Below, in pieces: positions 1 through 64,000 of a DNA stretch of 64,000 bases. Each line of letters begins with the position of its first letter. The stretch's first letter is position 1. The notes below the pieces were generated by a model. The model worked only from the letters and a program-made list of their open reading frames with translations. It was not told the DNA's origin and did no database searches. The translations under genes and the position numbers were made by a program. This stretch comes from Temnopleurus reevesii (taxonomy: Eukaryota > Echinodermata > Echinoidea > Temnopleuroida > Temnopleuridae). The stretch is taken from positions 8,011-72,010 of the forward strand of contig BQKZ01000704.1 in assembly GCA_036244855.1 (NCBI GenBank). The letters are read 5' to 3'.

Positions 1-660
1 GGGGGGGGGGGGTCTGTTGTTTTGTGTTCTGCTTTGTTATGGATGAAAAACATATCTAAATGACACTGACTGATTGCTACTACCTGACTATGACACAGGC
101 CCTAGATGGTTGCCTTGGGGGATTACCATTTGGTATGTATATTGTCTATTTACTTCCTTACCATTTACATTTATTCTTTTGTGTAAAGTCTTGTGGCATA
201 CTAGAAAGGTTTTGAATTCAGCTGACTGATCGCTGCTACTTGACACATGCCCAAGAATGTCTCCATGGGTGGGTGGTCAACGGTCAACGTGTGATGAATG
301 AATTGTAACATATTTCCTTGTTATTGTAAAAACAAGCTTTACATAAATTTTGGATACTGGGCAAACTTGTCCAGACATCACTGACTGGTCACTGCTACCT
401 GAGGTCCTAGAAGGTTTCCTTGGGGGATCACCATTTGGCGAGTGGATCATGATTTATATCAAGATGGTTATCTCAAGATGGTTATCTATATATATTTGAT
501 TGTACATAAAGTCGTGGTATGCAGGGAAATCTTATCCAGATGCCACTGACTGTATGCTGCTACATGATTATAGCAGGTATTACAGAGTAGCCTTTGGGAA
601 TTACCATTTGTTTAATTGATTTATAACGTTACAAAGGCTTATATCGGCATGTGAAACTGT
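1..660. repeat. Degenerate tandem repeat, about 155-165 bp units, in the intron before exon 1
   Basis: Four copies of a block beginning near 65, 221, 377 and 541 share the core ctgactg-n-ctgctac, then a ccttgggggat-accatttg motif. They are preceded by a shared catac/gcaggg-aaatct stretch. Copies are diverged; no coding sense seen. The first 12 bases are a G run at the window edge. Confidence 0.65.
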
Positions 661-666
661 GTGTAA

Positions 667-47424
<46,758 letters not shown>

Positions 47425-48900
47425 AGATGGATCTTCATTCTTTTCATTTTTTGATTATTGATTATTCAGTATATTCAGAAATCTAGAAATAAAAGCAAGA
47501 GAGAATAAAAGTCAAAATCATGAAAATAACAGCAAGAAAATTATTTGTATCATGATTATTACACACTTTCTCATGACGCAAATACAAACAGGGCATAATA
47601 CAACGTCATGATAATGATAATGGTGACTACAAAATTATTCCTATTTTTATCAGTAATTATGAGACATTATCATATACAAAATCCAATACAAATAAATAAT
47701 TATGTTTACAATATTTATATTGTACCAAGTTTATATTACAATTTGAAATCAATTCAAATTCCATACAAAGAAATTAAGTATAAGGTTACTTTATTGTATT
47801 CTTGTTGTTACCTAATGTATTTGACTATTGTGATCCAATTTACCAATTCATCTGTGATCAAATTAATGACGAAAATAGGAAGGTATGGTTAGATATGTCA
47901 TCACTTCAATACATTCATCAATAAATTTTACAAACATGGTCATTATGCTTTCTTCTTTTAACCATATTATCTTAGACTTAGTGAAAAAAAAATTGTGATA
48001 ATGTTGCTTATTTCTGGTCTTAACATAGCTTTATGAAGTGTGTATGAAGAATTATTATCGTTATCAATGGTAGATACTTATATAACCATCTAGCATATAC
48101 CATTTAGTAGTGACAATGTGGTCCTTCATATTACATGTAATAACTAAAGTGTAATTTTATTTTAGTGTGAGAAGGGACTTTGAAAGGAATGTTCTGATTT
48201 AGATGTTATCTTTGTCAAATGGTAGCATTATGTGGATTATTCAAAAACTCAGAGTTAAGAATAACGCTAAAATTACAGACACTTCTAGCTGTATTTTGCA
48301 TTATGTAGACCATCCTTGGGTTCAATACTTTGTTGCAAGCTCAGAAAATTCTGAATTATATTGGAGTTGGAAGGATGATTCTACAGATTAGAAAACAAAA
48401 ATAGATTGCATTATTGATGCAAAGAATATGTGAAAGAAATACTACCTGAATGACGATATTTAATTAAATCAATGAAATTCAAAATTAACTAAAATTAAAA
48501 AGAACTATGTGGAAACCATGTATTTTTGCTTCAGTGTTACAATGCATTGTCTATTATGACAGATGTTTGGGCTATGACAGTGTTCTAGTGTTGAAAATTC
48601 TAAAAAGATTAATTGGAATGTAATTGTGTTACCACAATTCATTTAATATATGTATTATGACAGTAATCTATTCGAAGTCATTTATTCTCGTTCTTATCTT
48701 GAATCCATGTATCTTCAATCAATTGAAACTTCAATGAACTTAAAAATTTATAGTGGTTAATTCTTCTATCAGTGTGAAAAAGTAGAATTAAGTATGGTTG
48801 TTATCATGAGTGCATGAATTTAATCTTTAGCTTGTAGTGAATTAAATTGACATTATTTCCTTGCAAATAAATGTTAGTCTGGTAGTTCAATTACTTTCTC
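47425..48900 (+). other. DYNC1H1: DYNC1H1 3' untranslated region (approximate end)
   Basis: AT-rich, no coding exon seen. AATAAA occurs at 47488-47493, 47920-47925 and 48866-48871. The last is followed by a GT/T-rich stretch, which makes it a plausible main cleavage site near 48890. The true end is inferred; several 3' ends are possible. Confidence 0.45.
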
Positions 48901-49215
48901 AGTGTTTTGTCTTTATTTTTTCTGTTTGAGTGTGTTACCTGTATAAAATTTTTGCCTCTGACATAAGGGGATATCAAACGATATAAAGATTGAAATGAAC
49001 ATTGTAATGACAATGATAATTATGTTGGTGATGAGATTATGGTTGTTGAGGAAAAGGTTGTAGTTGGAGTGATAGGGATGATGGTAAGGACAACAGAAAT
49101 GGTGATAATGAGGTTGATGATGATGATGCTGGGGGGGGGGGGGGNNNNNNNNNNNNNNNNNNNNNNNNNNNNNNNNNNNNNNNNNNNNNNNNNNNNNNNN
49201 NNNNNNNNNNNNNNN

Positions 49216-49248
<33 letters not shown>

Positions 49249-49970
49249 CTGATGATAAAGAATGTAATAGAAATATGATAAGGGCTCTGAATGGGATAAA
49301 TATGGGTATTGATATTTCTGATGGTTGTAGAGATAAGAAGATGTATGGTCAGAGAAATAATGATTCTGATGATGATGATGATGAGGATGATAATGATGAG
49401 GTTGATGATGATGATATTAATAATAAAGTGAAGCACAAGAGCTCTGAAGGGGATGAAAATGGTTGATGATGAACGCAGTGATGGTGGAGGTGGTGATGTT
49501 AGGGGTCGTACTGAGAAACAATGATTTACGATGATGATGATGATGATGGAGGTTGCGTTGATGGTGATGATGGCAGTTGAGATGATGACGACATAGAATG
49601 ATGACAGTGATGGTGGTGGTAGGGGTGATGATGATGATGGTGACGACATTGAATAGTGCAATGAAATATAATAAGGGATGCACAGGGGGCTGATCAAGGA
49701 TTGGTCAGGGGTAGGAGAAGGTGGCTGAAACTTTCTCGGCTGAGCTTGAAAACAAAAACAAGTAATCACTTCCCTACTGTTTCTCCAGGTGAGGAGTGTG
49801 TGGAATCGCCCCCCCCCCCCCACCCCCTGGCTCTAAAGGGTTGGGTTGAGGTGATGATGTGTCTGGTCGCACTTATTTTAGAAATGATGATGATGATGAT
49901 GATTAATAAAGATGATTGCTACCTGATGATAATGATTAAGGTGCATATGACATGTCTGATGATGATAACA

Positions 49971-50001
<31 letters not shown>

Positions 50002-50150
50002 CAACGACGACGATGATTGATAATGATTGCAAGGTGATGATAATGATAACGGTGCATATGGTAAGCTAATTGAAGAATTATAATAAGATTGGGACAGTAT
50101 TGATGACGTGTGCCATTCCTCCATTTCTCATGGAAGTTTCTTCCCGCAGT
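48900..50150. repeat. Intergenic GAT microsatellite field with assembly gap
   Basis: GAT-rich, impure over 1.1 kb. A G run (49131-49144) abuts 71 Ns at 49145-49215, followed by (GAT)n. A C run lies at 49810-49820. Long reading frames here are repeat products. Confidence 0.85.
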
Positions 50151-50259
50151 CAAACTTTTGACCAATGACCGTGCGTGATTTTGGTCTCCGCGAGTGACCG
50201 AACTTCCGGGTTGAGCAGAAATTTTGGAGCAGACGGCGATCGGGAAGAAATTTCAGAAA
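50140..50259 (+). promoter_or_regulatory. ALKBH6: ALKBH6 promoter and 5' UTR
   Basis: No TATA box. A CCAAT motif (accaatg, 50161) and an ETS-like site (acttccggg, 50202-50210) precede the ATG by about 100 and 50 bases, as in many housekeeping promoters. The transcription start is not determined. Confidence 0.5.
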
Positions 50260-56109
<5,850 letters not shown>

Positions 56110-56119
56110 TGATTCCCCA

Positions 56120-56866
56120 AAACATGAGAGAAAGACCGATATTACGACAGATAAGGTGGCTAATCTTGGTGCCACCAGTTATGAAGTCGATCAGAAAATC
56201 AAAAGAACATGTAGGGTGTCCCTGACGATCCGTTACTTCCCTAAGACGTTGAAGTTGAAATTGCAGTTTTTGAAGAGGTGATGATTACCAAACTTTATTT
56301 ATAGTCAAAATAAAACTGACACTTCTTGTATCAAGACAGATAAGGTGGCCTATCTTGGTGCTATTGGGTACAAAGACATTCAGGAAATTGAAAGAGCATT
56401 TAGGGTGTCCCAGACGATCTGTTACTTCCCCAAGAAGCTGAAATTAAGATGGCAGATCAGGAAGAGATGATGATTATCCAACATGCTAAAACCGAAAGGA
56501 AAACTGCCATTGCAGCGGCTCGGGTTCCGATGGCTAATTTGAGCACTACCATAGGGAACCTGTAGGGTCTCCGTAACTGTTCCTTACTTCTCCTAAGACA
56601 TGGAAGTTGAAGTTGCAGTTTGGGAAGAGATGATGATTACCAAAAACATAAGAGAAAAACAGATATCATGAACAACAAGGTGGCCAATCTTGGCACAACT
56701 GCATATGAAATCGATCGCCAGATTGAAAGAATGTTTAGGGTCTCCCTGACCATTTGTTACTTCCCCAAGACATTGGAGCTGAAATTGCAGTTTAAGAAGA
56801 GGTGATGATGATCAAACATGGCACAGCCAAGAGAAGGCTGATATCACGACCAATAAGTTGGTCAAT

Positions 56867-56909
<43 letters not shown>

Positions 56910-57012
56910 GCTACTGGTATGAAGTAGATCAAGAATCTGTAGACTCATCATGATCCATCTGTCACTTTCCCAAGACGTGGAAGTTGAAATTGCAGTTTGG
57001 GAAGAGGTGATG
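56120..57012 (+). repeat. Five tandem copies of ALKBH6 exon 7 (3' part)
   Basis: Units run from AERKTDIT to the LQFGKR-stop and short downstream sequence. Copies end near 56281, 56470, 56631, 56805 and 57010 (spacings 162-205). The first is 90-odd percent like the exon and open; later ones decay. An AATAAA at 56309-56314 lies between copies 1 and 2. Confidence 0.92.
56868..56908. repeat. 41-base poly-G run
   Basis: Uninterrupted G on the + strand inside the last exon-7 copy. It could be a true G tract or a sequencing/assembly artefact. Confidence 0.9.
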
Positions 57013-57347
57013 ATGTGAAATTAGATGGCGGAATTAATCTAATGATCTAAACTAAATAATCTATGGTACTAAATAACAGGTTAATGTGATTGGTAGAAAC
57101 TGTTTTTAAAGAAACTACATGTGATCCATTACATCCATTCCCTAGAAGATCAGTGTATATTATATGTTCAAACCATCAAACAAAAGCATTCCAAACTGAG
57201 GGGAACCCCTGTGTTCTGGATGACATTTACTAGTACTGGAGGTGTTGTTATCCTAAATGTAAAGTCATTCATGTGCATTGTGGTGCCTATTTATGTTTCT
57301 TGGTGCCAAGGACGCATGGCTACAGATAGCTGTAGATGGGGCTGGAA

Positions 57348-57527
57348 CAGTCAAACCTGCTTTAGCGACCACCTGTGTAGAAAGACCACCTTTCCATAAA
57401 GATCATCCACCTTCCTTAACTCCCAAGAAGGCAATTTACATGTAAATGAACTTGGTATAGAGACCACCTGCTCATAAAGACCCCTTTTCTGTCTCCCATG
57501 GGTGGTCTTTATAGACAGGTTTGACTG
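57348..57527. mobile_element. MITE with cagtcaaacctg ends, 180 bp
   Basis: The left cagtcaaacctg and right caggtttgactg are inverted. Interior agaccacc units are also palindromic. Right flank TA and left AA suggest a decayed TA target (Tc1/mariner-like, inferred). Confidence 0.75.
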
Positions 57528-57539
57528 TATTAATAATAG

Positions 57540-57990
57540 GTTCATTTATATAGCGCGATCACTATATGCTATACTACGCTTGATACTATTGTAGGTACCA
57601 TATCAGTTTTAGTTTCAGTTTAGTTTGCCTGGCTATAACTGCCAGGCAAGCCACTGAGGTGCTCAAACAAACTTCTTGCCTGGTTCCATTTTCATCTGGG
57701 TTTAGTGCAGCACAGTGTGGATAAATCTCTTGCTGAAAGAAATGAAAGCCATGGGTGGGATTTTAACCGCTGACCTTCTATTTGAAATGCAAAAGGCCAA
57801 ACCACTACAACACAATGCTTTCACGTTTTCCTTTTCCCATATAGTAGCTCCATATACTTTACTTTTGTTCCTTGTATGCCTTTGTGAATGCTGTCCACTT
57901 AGCAAGAAGATAGTCTTTGGTATCGCCCAACTTAGGTTAGAAAAAAAAACTCCATTCGCTTGGTGGATGCTCTAACCACTATGCCACACA
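57540..57990 (-). mobile_element. SINE-like repeat cluster
   Basis: ttatatagcgcgatcac at 57548 and a tgcagcacagtgtggataaa block, with reverse tRNA-like stretches around 57750-57800 and 57960-57990. Same family as 3936-4200. Confidence 0.5.
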
Positions 57991-60900
57991 TTCCCAGATC
58001 AATCCAATTGAAAAAAAAAATCAACAATAAAATCAAATATGAAACCTTTATGTGTTCTAATAACCTATTGAATTTACTATGAAATCTATGTGCATGAAAT
58101 TTTATACCGCTGTTCACATGGACAGTATTCACTTAAGTTTTAATTTTTGTAAACGACAACATTTCATTTGAATACTCATTTGTTTTCTGTATTTTTTTAC
58201 CACGTTTGTTGAAATTATTGTATTCATTTTTTTGTTTGCTTCATTTTGTAAAGGTCTCTCTCTTGTATTGGATTTCCTGTTATATCAGGTTTCAAAACAA
58301 TTAAGAGTTTTGAGAGCTAGAATTAGAAAATTTACCACGCTATATCGTGAATCTTGTTTTTTTTCTAACTCTTTATACTGAAATTCCACTTTTATATCAA
58401 AATATATTGTGATTTGTTTCACGCTGCAATTGTATAAATGAAGAAAAAAAAAGTGAACAGGATGGATTTGACACTTTACACCCAATTCATTGGCACCCAA
58501 CTCATTGTGTTAAATATACTGTTAGAATACAGAAAAGTGTATGAGTAATGTTTTGGTTATATCTCAGTTTTGCCTACCAAAGTTTTAAAATTCTATTTGT
58601 AAACTGCTACTTTTTGGTACCAGTTATGATATCATTGCCATAAGAAAAAAACTCGTTGAAAACTCATTTATTTCTTGAAGCTTTTCAATAATATCTTGTA
58701 CATGTACCTTTATGCTTTATTTTAGTAACAATATCCACAGACCTGAACACCACAGCGCAGTAGAGTATATCTATATAGTAACTGTGCTATATAAATTATC
58801 TAATTAATAATTAATCAGATTAATTACTACCGAAAGGCATACAGAGTCCCCTCTGAGGAAGTTGAATTCATAACACTAGTTCTTCTTTGTCAAAATTGTT
58901 AATTGAAAAAAAAATAAATGTTTGAAATGGAAGACACATCCAATGTTACGTAAGAGGCTTTGTTCAGCTATTCTTATCGAATCTTCTTTTTGAAAATACG
59001 ATGTTCAATTATTTTTTTCTACCATAAGAAAAATTAAGAGTTCAATGATTATTACATATCACATACAAAAATCAATATATACACAATGTATCAATTTTAT
59101 AAAATAACAAACTGCTCTTCATTCCTTTTTTGTATGGGTGCATGAATACAATGTATTTTGAAGCACCTTAGCTGTACAAAACATATCATTGATAAGAAAC
59201 AGTAATCAATATTCCACTAGGTCTGCTTTTGATTGGTGAAAGCTCAGAATTCATCATAAATTATTTAGGGTATAAGTAAGAGAGTTCTCTTAATTTTTGT
59301 TTAATAAATGGGAAAAATTAAGCATGTTTAAAATAAAAAAGAAAAGGAAAAACTCTGGACAATAGTGGGTATCAAAATGATGCCCAAATTTGAAACACAG
59401 CTATCTCCATGTGGCTGCCCAAGAGTTCCCTTTTAAAATAAAATCAATGTAATCAATGTACCAGTCAGTATGCATTGTATTGAAATCATGAATGAAAACC
59501 TTGATACACAAATGAAATGCTTTTACATCATCCTCTGCCAAAAAAAAATGGTACAGTACAATAGAGAACCTCGCCCATGAATGCAGATAAGCCTTTGGGA
59601 GAAAGAGATCATACTATTCAAAGAACATTGGGTGTGATGTGTTTGTCGGCTTAATAAGGGGCTTGTAGGATTATGTGCTTAACCCATAGAGGCACATTAG
59701 GTGGTTCCCCCTCGGATGCCAGCCATTCCAGAATATGCATGAGGCTAGTCTAGTCATTTGCAAACGTTTACGACCACTTTTCATATTTGTATTAACCTGT
59801 ACACATTTTTGGTGGAGTCAGAAGAGTTTTACTGATATCTTTGGGTGACATTGCTCCAATTCACTGCTTAAACAGCAAGTTGTAGTGCTCAGACTATCAA
59901 TGAAACCCTGGAAAAGACAAATTAGTTTGATCCCTTGGAAAGATTTTGCGAGATCTTACACAATGATTCGCATTCCATCAGACGTGTGATTAAAGCAATT
60001 TCGAGGATCAAATCATTGTGAGAGAGAGATCACACAAGATTTTTCTGAAAATTGAGGCACTTCTCTTTATTAGAAGGAAACGGATACTAACATGAACATT
60101 ATTTTTAATCATTTGAGCAGATAATTAAGGACCAACTTGCACACAATTGTGAGTAAACCCCCTTTGAGGAAAGGTATGACTGCATAGAGGCAGGTGCAAA
60201 AATTTCAGGTTGTCTTAAACTTTTGCAATACACTATAGATTCTGGCTGGTTTATTTAATAATTTAATATTCACAATGCTTGTTCTTTACTCCGAACGAGT
60301 CGGCCTGCTAGCCTATCCCACCATACACATTTCCCCATTGATTCACGCAAGGAGATTGAATCACACAAGCGAATACATCACAGAGATATCGCATTCGTAT
60401 AAACAACATTGTGAAACTGTCAAGACTTAAATAACCACCATCACAAATCAGAATTGCGTTTCATCAACAGAAGTCATGTCATTTTAATTCATTAGCCATT
60501 ACAATTGTTATTCACAGGAATAGACATACTAGAATATACAGAATTTATTGGTATAATATCTCAAAAAATCTAGTTACATTTTTTTTTTCAGTGGTGAAAT
60601 TCCCCATTTCTCTACACCAGAACATAGTTTCACATAATCATGACACTGTATACAGAAGGGGTCAACATTTTGAACATTTACTATCGATAATGTCTCTTAT
60701 TTTACAACAATCTGTCAACATCAGACATAGCCATGCATATCACAAGTACACCTCTAAAATTTGCAATACATGTATAAATAAACATCGACTAAGAGCCAAT
60801 GTTTCATACGGCAACATCTGGTTGACAAGTATTTTAATTGCATTGATTGATTAAAACGTTGTGTTCATATTTGACATCAATTTTTTTTATGAATCTCATT

Positions 60901-63900
60901 ACATCTCTCATGCATACTTTCTGTAGATTATACATATTTATTTTTTAAACAATATATACACTTTTCACACATTTCTACAAAGTTTAAATGATCTCTATAT
61001 GTCCTACAGTAATCAGAGAACACAAATGAACCATGCTAAATTAAAAAAAAAAAAATGCTAGAAAATAAACAATCGGAGCCATTTTGAAAATGGGTTCAAA
61101 ATTGTTTTCTAGCTTAACTAAACCAAACACAGCACTTCAACTGAATGTAAAAACAATTTCATCTTCACAATAATAGGCAACATTATACATCATATCATGG
61201 GTTGACATACAAAGGACCGCACCTGCAAAAACTGATTGTTTTGTTCTAATATGCTATGCCATGAAAATTCATTACACGGAATATGAGCATCTCATTTAAT
61301 ACGTTTATAGATAACATACAAAAAAACGAGTAACCTGTGGATCCACCGAGATGTAAATGTTCAGACTCCTGTCTATGTATATAATTGGAGGTTTGCCGGT
61401 ATGAATCCTAATCTCTCCCTATTTCATACACATTGTGCTGCACTCTACCCAGGTGAGGTAGATGTGTAGAAAAATTCCTAAAGTGTTCCTAAAATGCTGC
61501 ACGCTACACCACATTTAAAAGCATGTGTATGGAGCTCCATTATAAATTAGAAATATTTCGTTATTTTCTAATTGTCGTCATATCTTAAGAATGAAAAAAT
61601 GTTATAACAAAAAAAAAGGGAGAAATCAGAGACATGTCCATCTGTTTGTCAACCCTTGGTATAATCCAGTGATGTTTGCCTTGTGACGATGTAAACACAC
61701 ACTATTTCTATGGTTCATCGTATTCTGAACCCCTATTGCTCCTCTCAAAAACATTGAAATATTTCCAAGTCTGGCACATTACGTCTATTTCTTAGTGTAT
61801 GATTAATGGACACCAAGGTTTCGAACCATTTTACACACACCTGAGGGTGGAGTCTTCCACAAATCATTGCTTCAAGAAACTTGCAAATTGGCAATATTGA
61901 AGTCACATCTCCAATTCAACTCAAGAAACACAGTGTTATTCACATACCTATATATTTTTTTTTTGCAATACACATTTGGTGGTGTTGCTTTAGTGTCTAC
62001 CTAATACAGAATCATTATAAAAATATACTTATTCTACATTAGATTACCTCAGTAAATTACTCTTGCGATTTGCTCCACGATGGATATACATTTCAATTCA
62101 TTCTTGACCTTTATTACTTCATAAAGGCCAATGCCAATGTTGTTCACTTTATAGTGATAACAGGGCGGTGTTTCACCAAGATACGAAAGACTTTACGCAA
62201 GTCTGGTATCAGTTCTTGTGCTGAATGATCGAGAATCTTACACACATTCCACTCATTAACATTCTCCAGTCTTTCTTAAAGTCGTGCGAAACTTTAAGAA
62301 CAACTTGGTGAAACACCACCCAGGTAAGCAAAATATTTTGACCAGCATTGCACATGTACATCAGTGCAATTTCCAATGGCATGTACACACATAACTGCAA
62401 ATGAAACACCAGGCCCATCATAAAGCTTTGGTCAAAACTTTGGGTTATAAGCCACTGCATGAGCACAATAGCTTGCCATCACAAAGATTTTTATGACAAT
62501 ATCATTCCAGTGCCACTAACACAATGCATGCACATGCTAAAAGCAATGGCAAGTATATAGGTCCAGAATTTACAACATATTATGCAATTCAATAATCATT
62601 TCTTGTTGAAATAATAGTAACTGATATCAAAATTTCTATTGTGCAGGACTAATATTAAAACAGTGACTGGGAATTCTTTGTTTATCTGTTATCACTACAA
62701 AATTCACAATTGGATCACATGTCCATATCTACTGTTCTGAGTTTCATGATGATGGCAGGTAAAAAAGAATTCCTACTTGCACTGAAGGATTAAGATAAAC
62801 CAAAGTTTAGGTAAATGTGAAGAAAAAAACAGTGACTGAAACAGTATTTAAATAAAAACACACCAAAGAATAATTTCAAACCTGGGGATAGTGACTTGCT
62901 TTCACAAAATATACAATACAGAGTAACTTCAAAAATAAATAACACTGATCAAACTAGCATGTCTGGTGCAACTTCAATAGATCAATAAACCACATTTGTA
63001 ATGTAAAATTTTATGAATACTCCTCTGTCAAATGCACAATGGCAAAATATTTGTTCACATGATAATATATAATTGTATTTCAATAGAAGCAATACGGATT
63101 GCAAGCAGTGGTTGTTGCCAGGTTGGTCGAGCTACAATGTTTATCCAACCAAGAAATGTTTATGTATGCAAGTAGCATTCTGACTATCGTTTTCTCATTA
63201 TTTTTCAACAGCTAAATACAAAGTTCGTCTTGGGGCAAGCATGAATAAATTTGAATACATTACAAAAGTGGTCTATTCGTAAAAGGACATAATACAATAA
63301 CAGGAATACCAACTATTCCATTATTTTCACTAAGTTGCAAATAGTCAAACAGCTGAACCAAATACATTTCTTAATGTGAAACCACGACAACATAAGTCTT
63401 TCTTCCAATCATTTACATGGAGAGTAAACACTGAATTCACATTAAAATACAATTGGCAATTCTGCATGAACGTTTTAAACCAAATCAATTCATGCTGTAT
63501 AATGAAAATGTTGTCAAAATATTGTCAATGAATTCAAAGTAGAAGGGACAATATTAAGCTAGAGCTAGCTGAGATTTGATGAAATATACCTTGATAAACA
63601 AAAATGCCTTATTCTTGTAATACATGTAATTCTATTTAATACATTCTGTAAGTGCTAGCGATGCAAACGTGGTGCGTACAATAAATATGAAAACAAATTT
63701 CAGTCTTTATTAAGGAATGATGTTTATCAAATGTGCAACATTCCCAAATATAAGATGTCAAAGTAGAAGTTAAAAACCAAAACAAACATAAAGGAAACGA
63801 GAGGTTGCTATGAAATTGATCGTGATAATAGAAGGAAAACAAATCAATAATATCCTAAGTCTTTGTGAGGTCCTCATACGAAGTACATACTTGAATGCTA

Positions 63901-64000
63901 AGCACAAGCCCTGTTAAACTTACCTGTAAATGTAGCTATCTTTACATTGGTCAATAGTGCAATACCTATGGTTATTATACATTAGTGAGGAAACAATGCA
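57991..64000. other. AT-rich region without recognised genes
   Basis: I see no exon with homology or codon structure. 58780-58795 has a tgctatataaattat repeat end; 62163-62321 is a palindromic element. Several tttatt motifs (e.g. near 60067 and 63704) would allow a minus-strand gene's long 3' UTR, but nothing proves it. Confidence 0.4.
62163..62321. mobile_element. Palindromic MITE, 159 bp
   Basis: Ends gggcggtgtttcaccaag and cttggtgaaacaccaccc are inverted repeats. The internal cagttcttgtgctgaat motif also occurs in intron DNA near 24810. No clear target duplication. Confidence 0.7.

Noticed and set aside
47600..47892. 94-aa plus-strand frame after the dynein stop
   Set aside because: AT-rich 3' UTR composition, no homology.
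49020..49823. 267-aa minus-strand frame
   Set aside because: Spans the N gap and GAT repeats; Ile/Ser-rich composition only.
60591..60854. 87-aa plus-strand frame
   Set aside because: Isolated, no homology, AT-rich surroundings.

Overview
The window is animal nuclear DNA. It has many short, phase-consistent exons (about 60-270 bases) with GT-AG borders, no operons, and introns and intergenic DNA full of small palindromic transposons, tRNA-like SINEs, retrotransposon stubs and GAT microsatellites. The proteins are clearly metazoan. The repeat content and what looks like high allelic divergence suggest an echinoderm, most likely a sea urchin. That species guess is inference and was not tested.

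Region 1 (1-48900, + strand) is the 3' two thirds of the cytoplasmic dynein-1 heavy chain gene (DYNC1H1). I resolve 54 exons from the AAA1 Walker A exon (692) to the stop (47422-47424). They cover AAA1-AAA4, the coiled-coil stalk with the microtubule-binding domain, AAA5, AAA6 and the C-terminal domain, about 2,708 codons. The first half of the gene (tail, linker) lies upstream of the window. Three things break the model: an in-frame TGA at 7481, an in-frame TAA at 11415, and one missing exon (about 119 nt) between 41117 and 42116, where a single N marks a probable assembly join.

Region 2 (about 48900-50150) is intergenic: GAT microsatellite and a 71-base gap.

Region 3 (50260-56109, + strand) is a complete seven-exon ALKBH6 gene (247 aa, AlkB-type Fe(II)/2-oxoglutarate dioxygenase). 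It has a TATA-less promoter with CCAAT and ETS-like sites. Its first intron holds a nested pair of foldback elements, one with two identical 156-base inverted arms.

Region 4 (56110-64000) starts with five decaying tandem copies of the last ALKBH6 exon, then SINE/MITE debris, then about 5 kb of AT-rich DNA in which I see no gene.

The most striking feature is locus-wide. At least 15 exons in the two genes are accompanied by tandem partial copies. The units are usually about 90-250 bp, and most straddle one exon-intron border. Most copies run from mid-exon through the 5' splice site into the intron; a few run from the 3' splice site to mid-exon. They range from nearly intact to barely recognisable. 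Two exons (35 and 39) have full-length, same-phase second copies. A second class of duplication, ending at single Ns (13799, 28633), looks like unmerged haplotypes rather than biology. The two genes are not functionally linked: one is the retrograde microtubule motor, the other a small dioxygenase.
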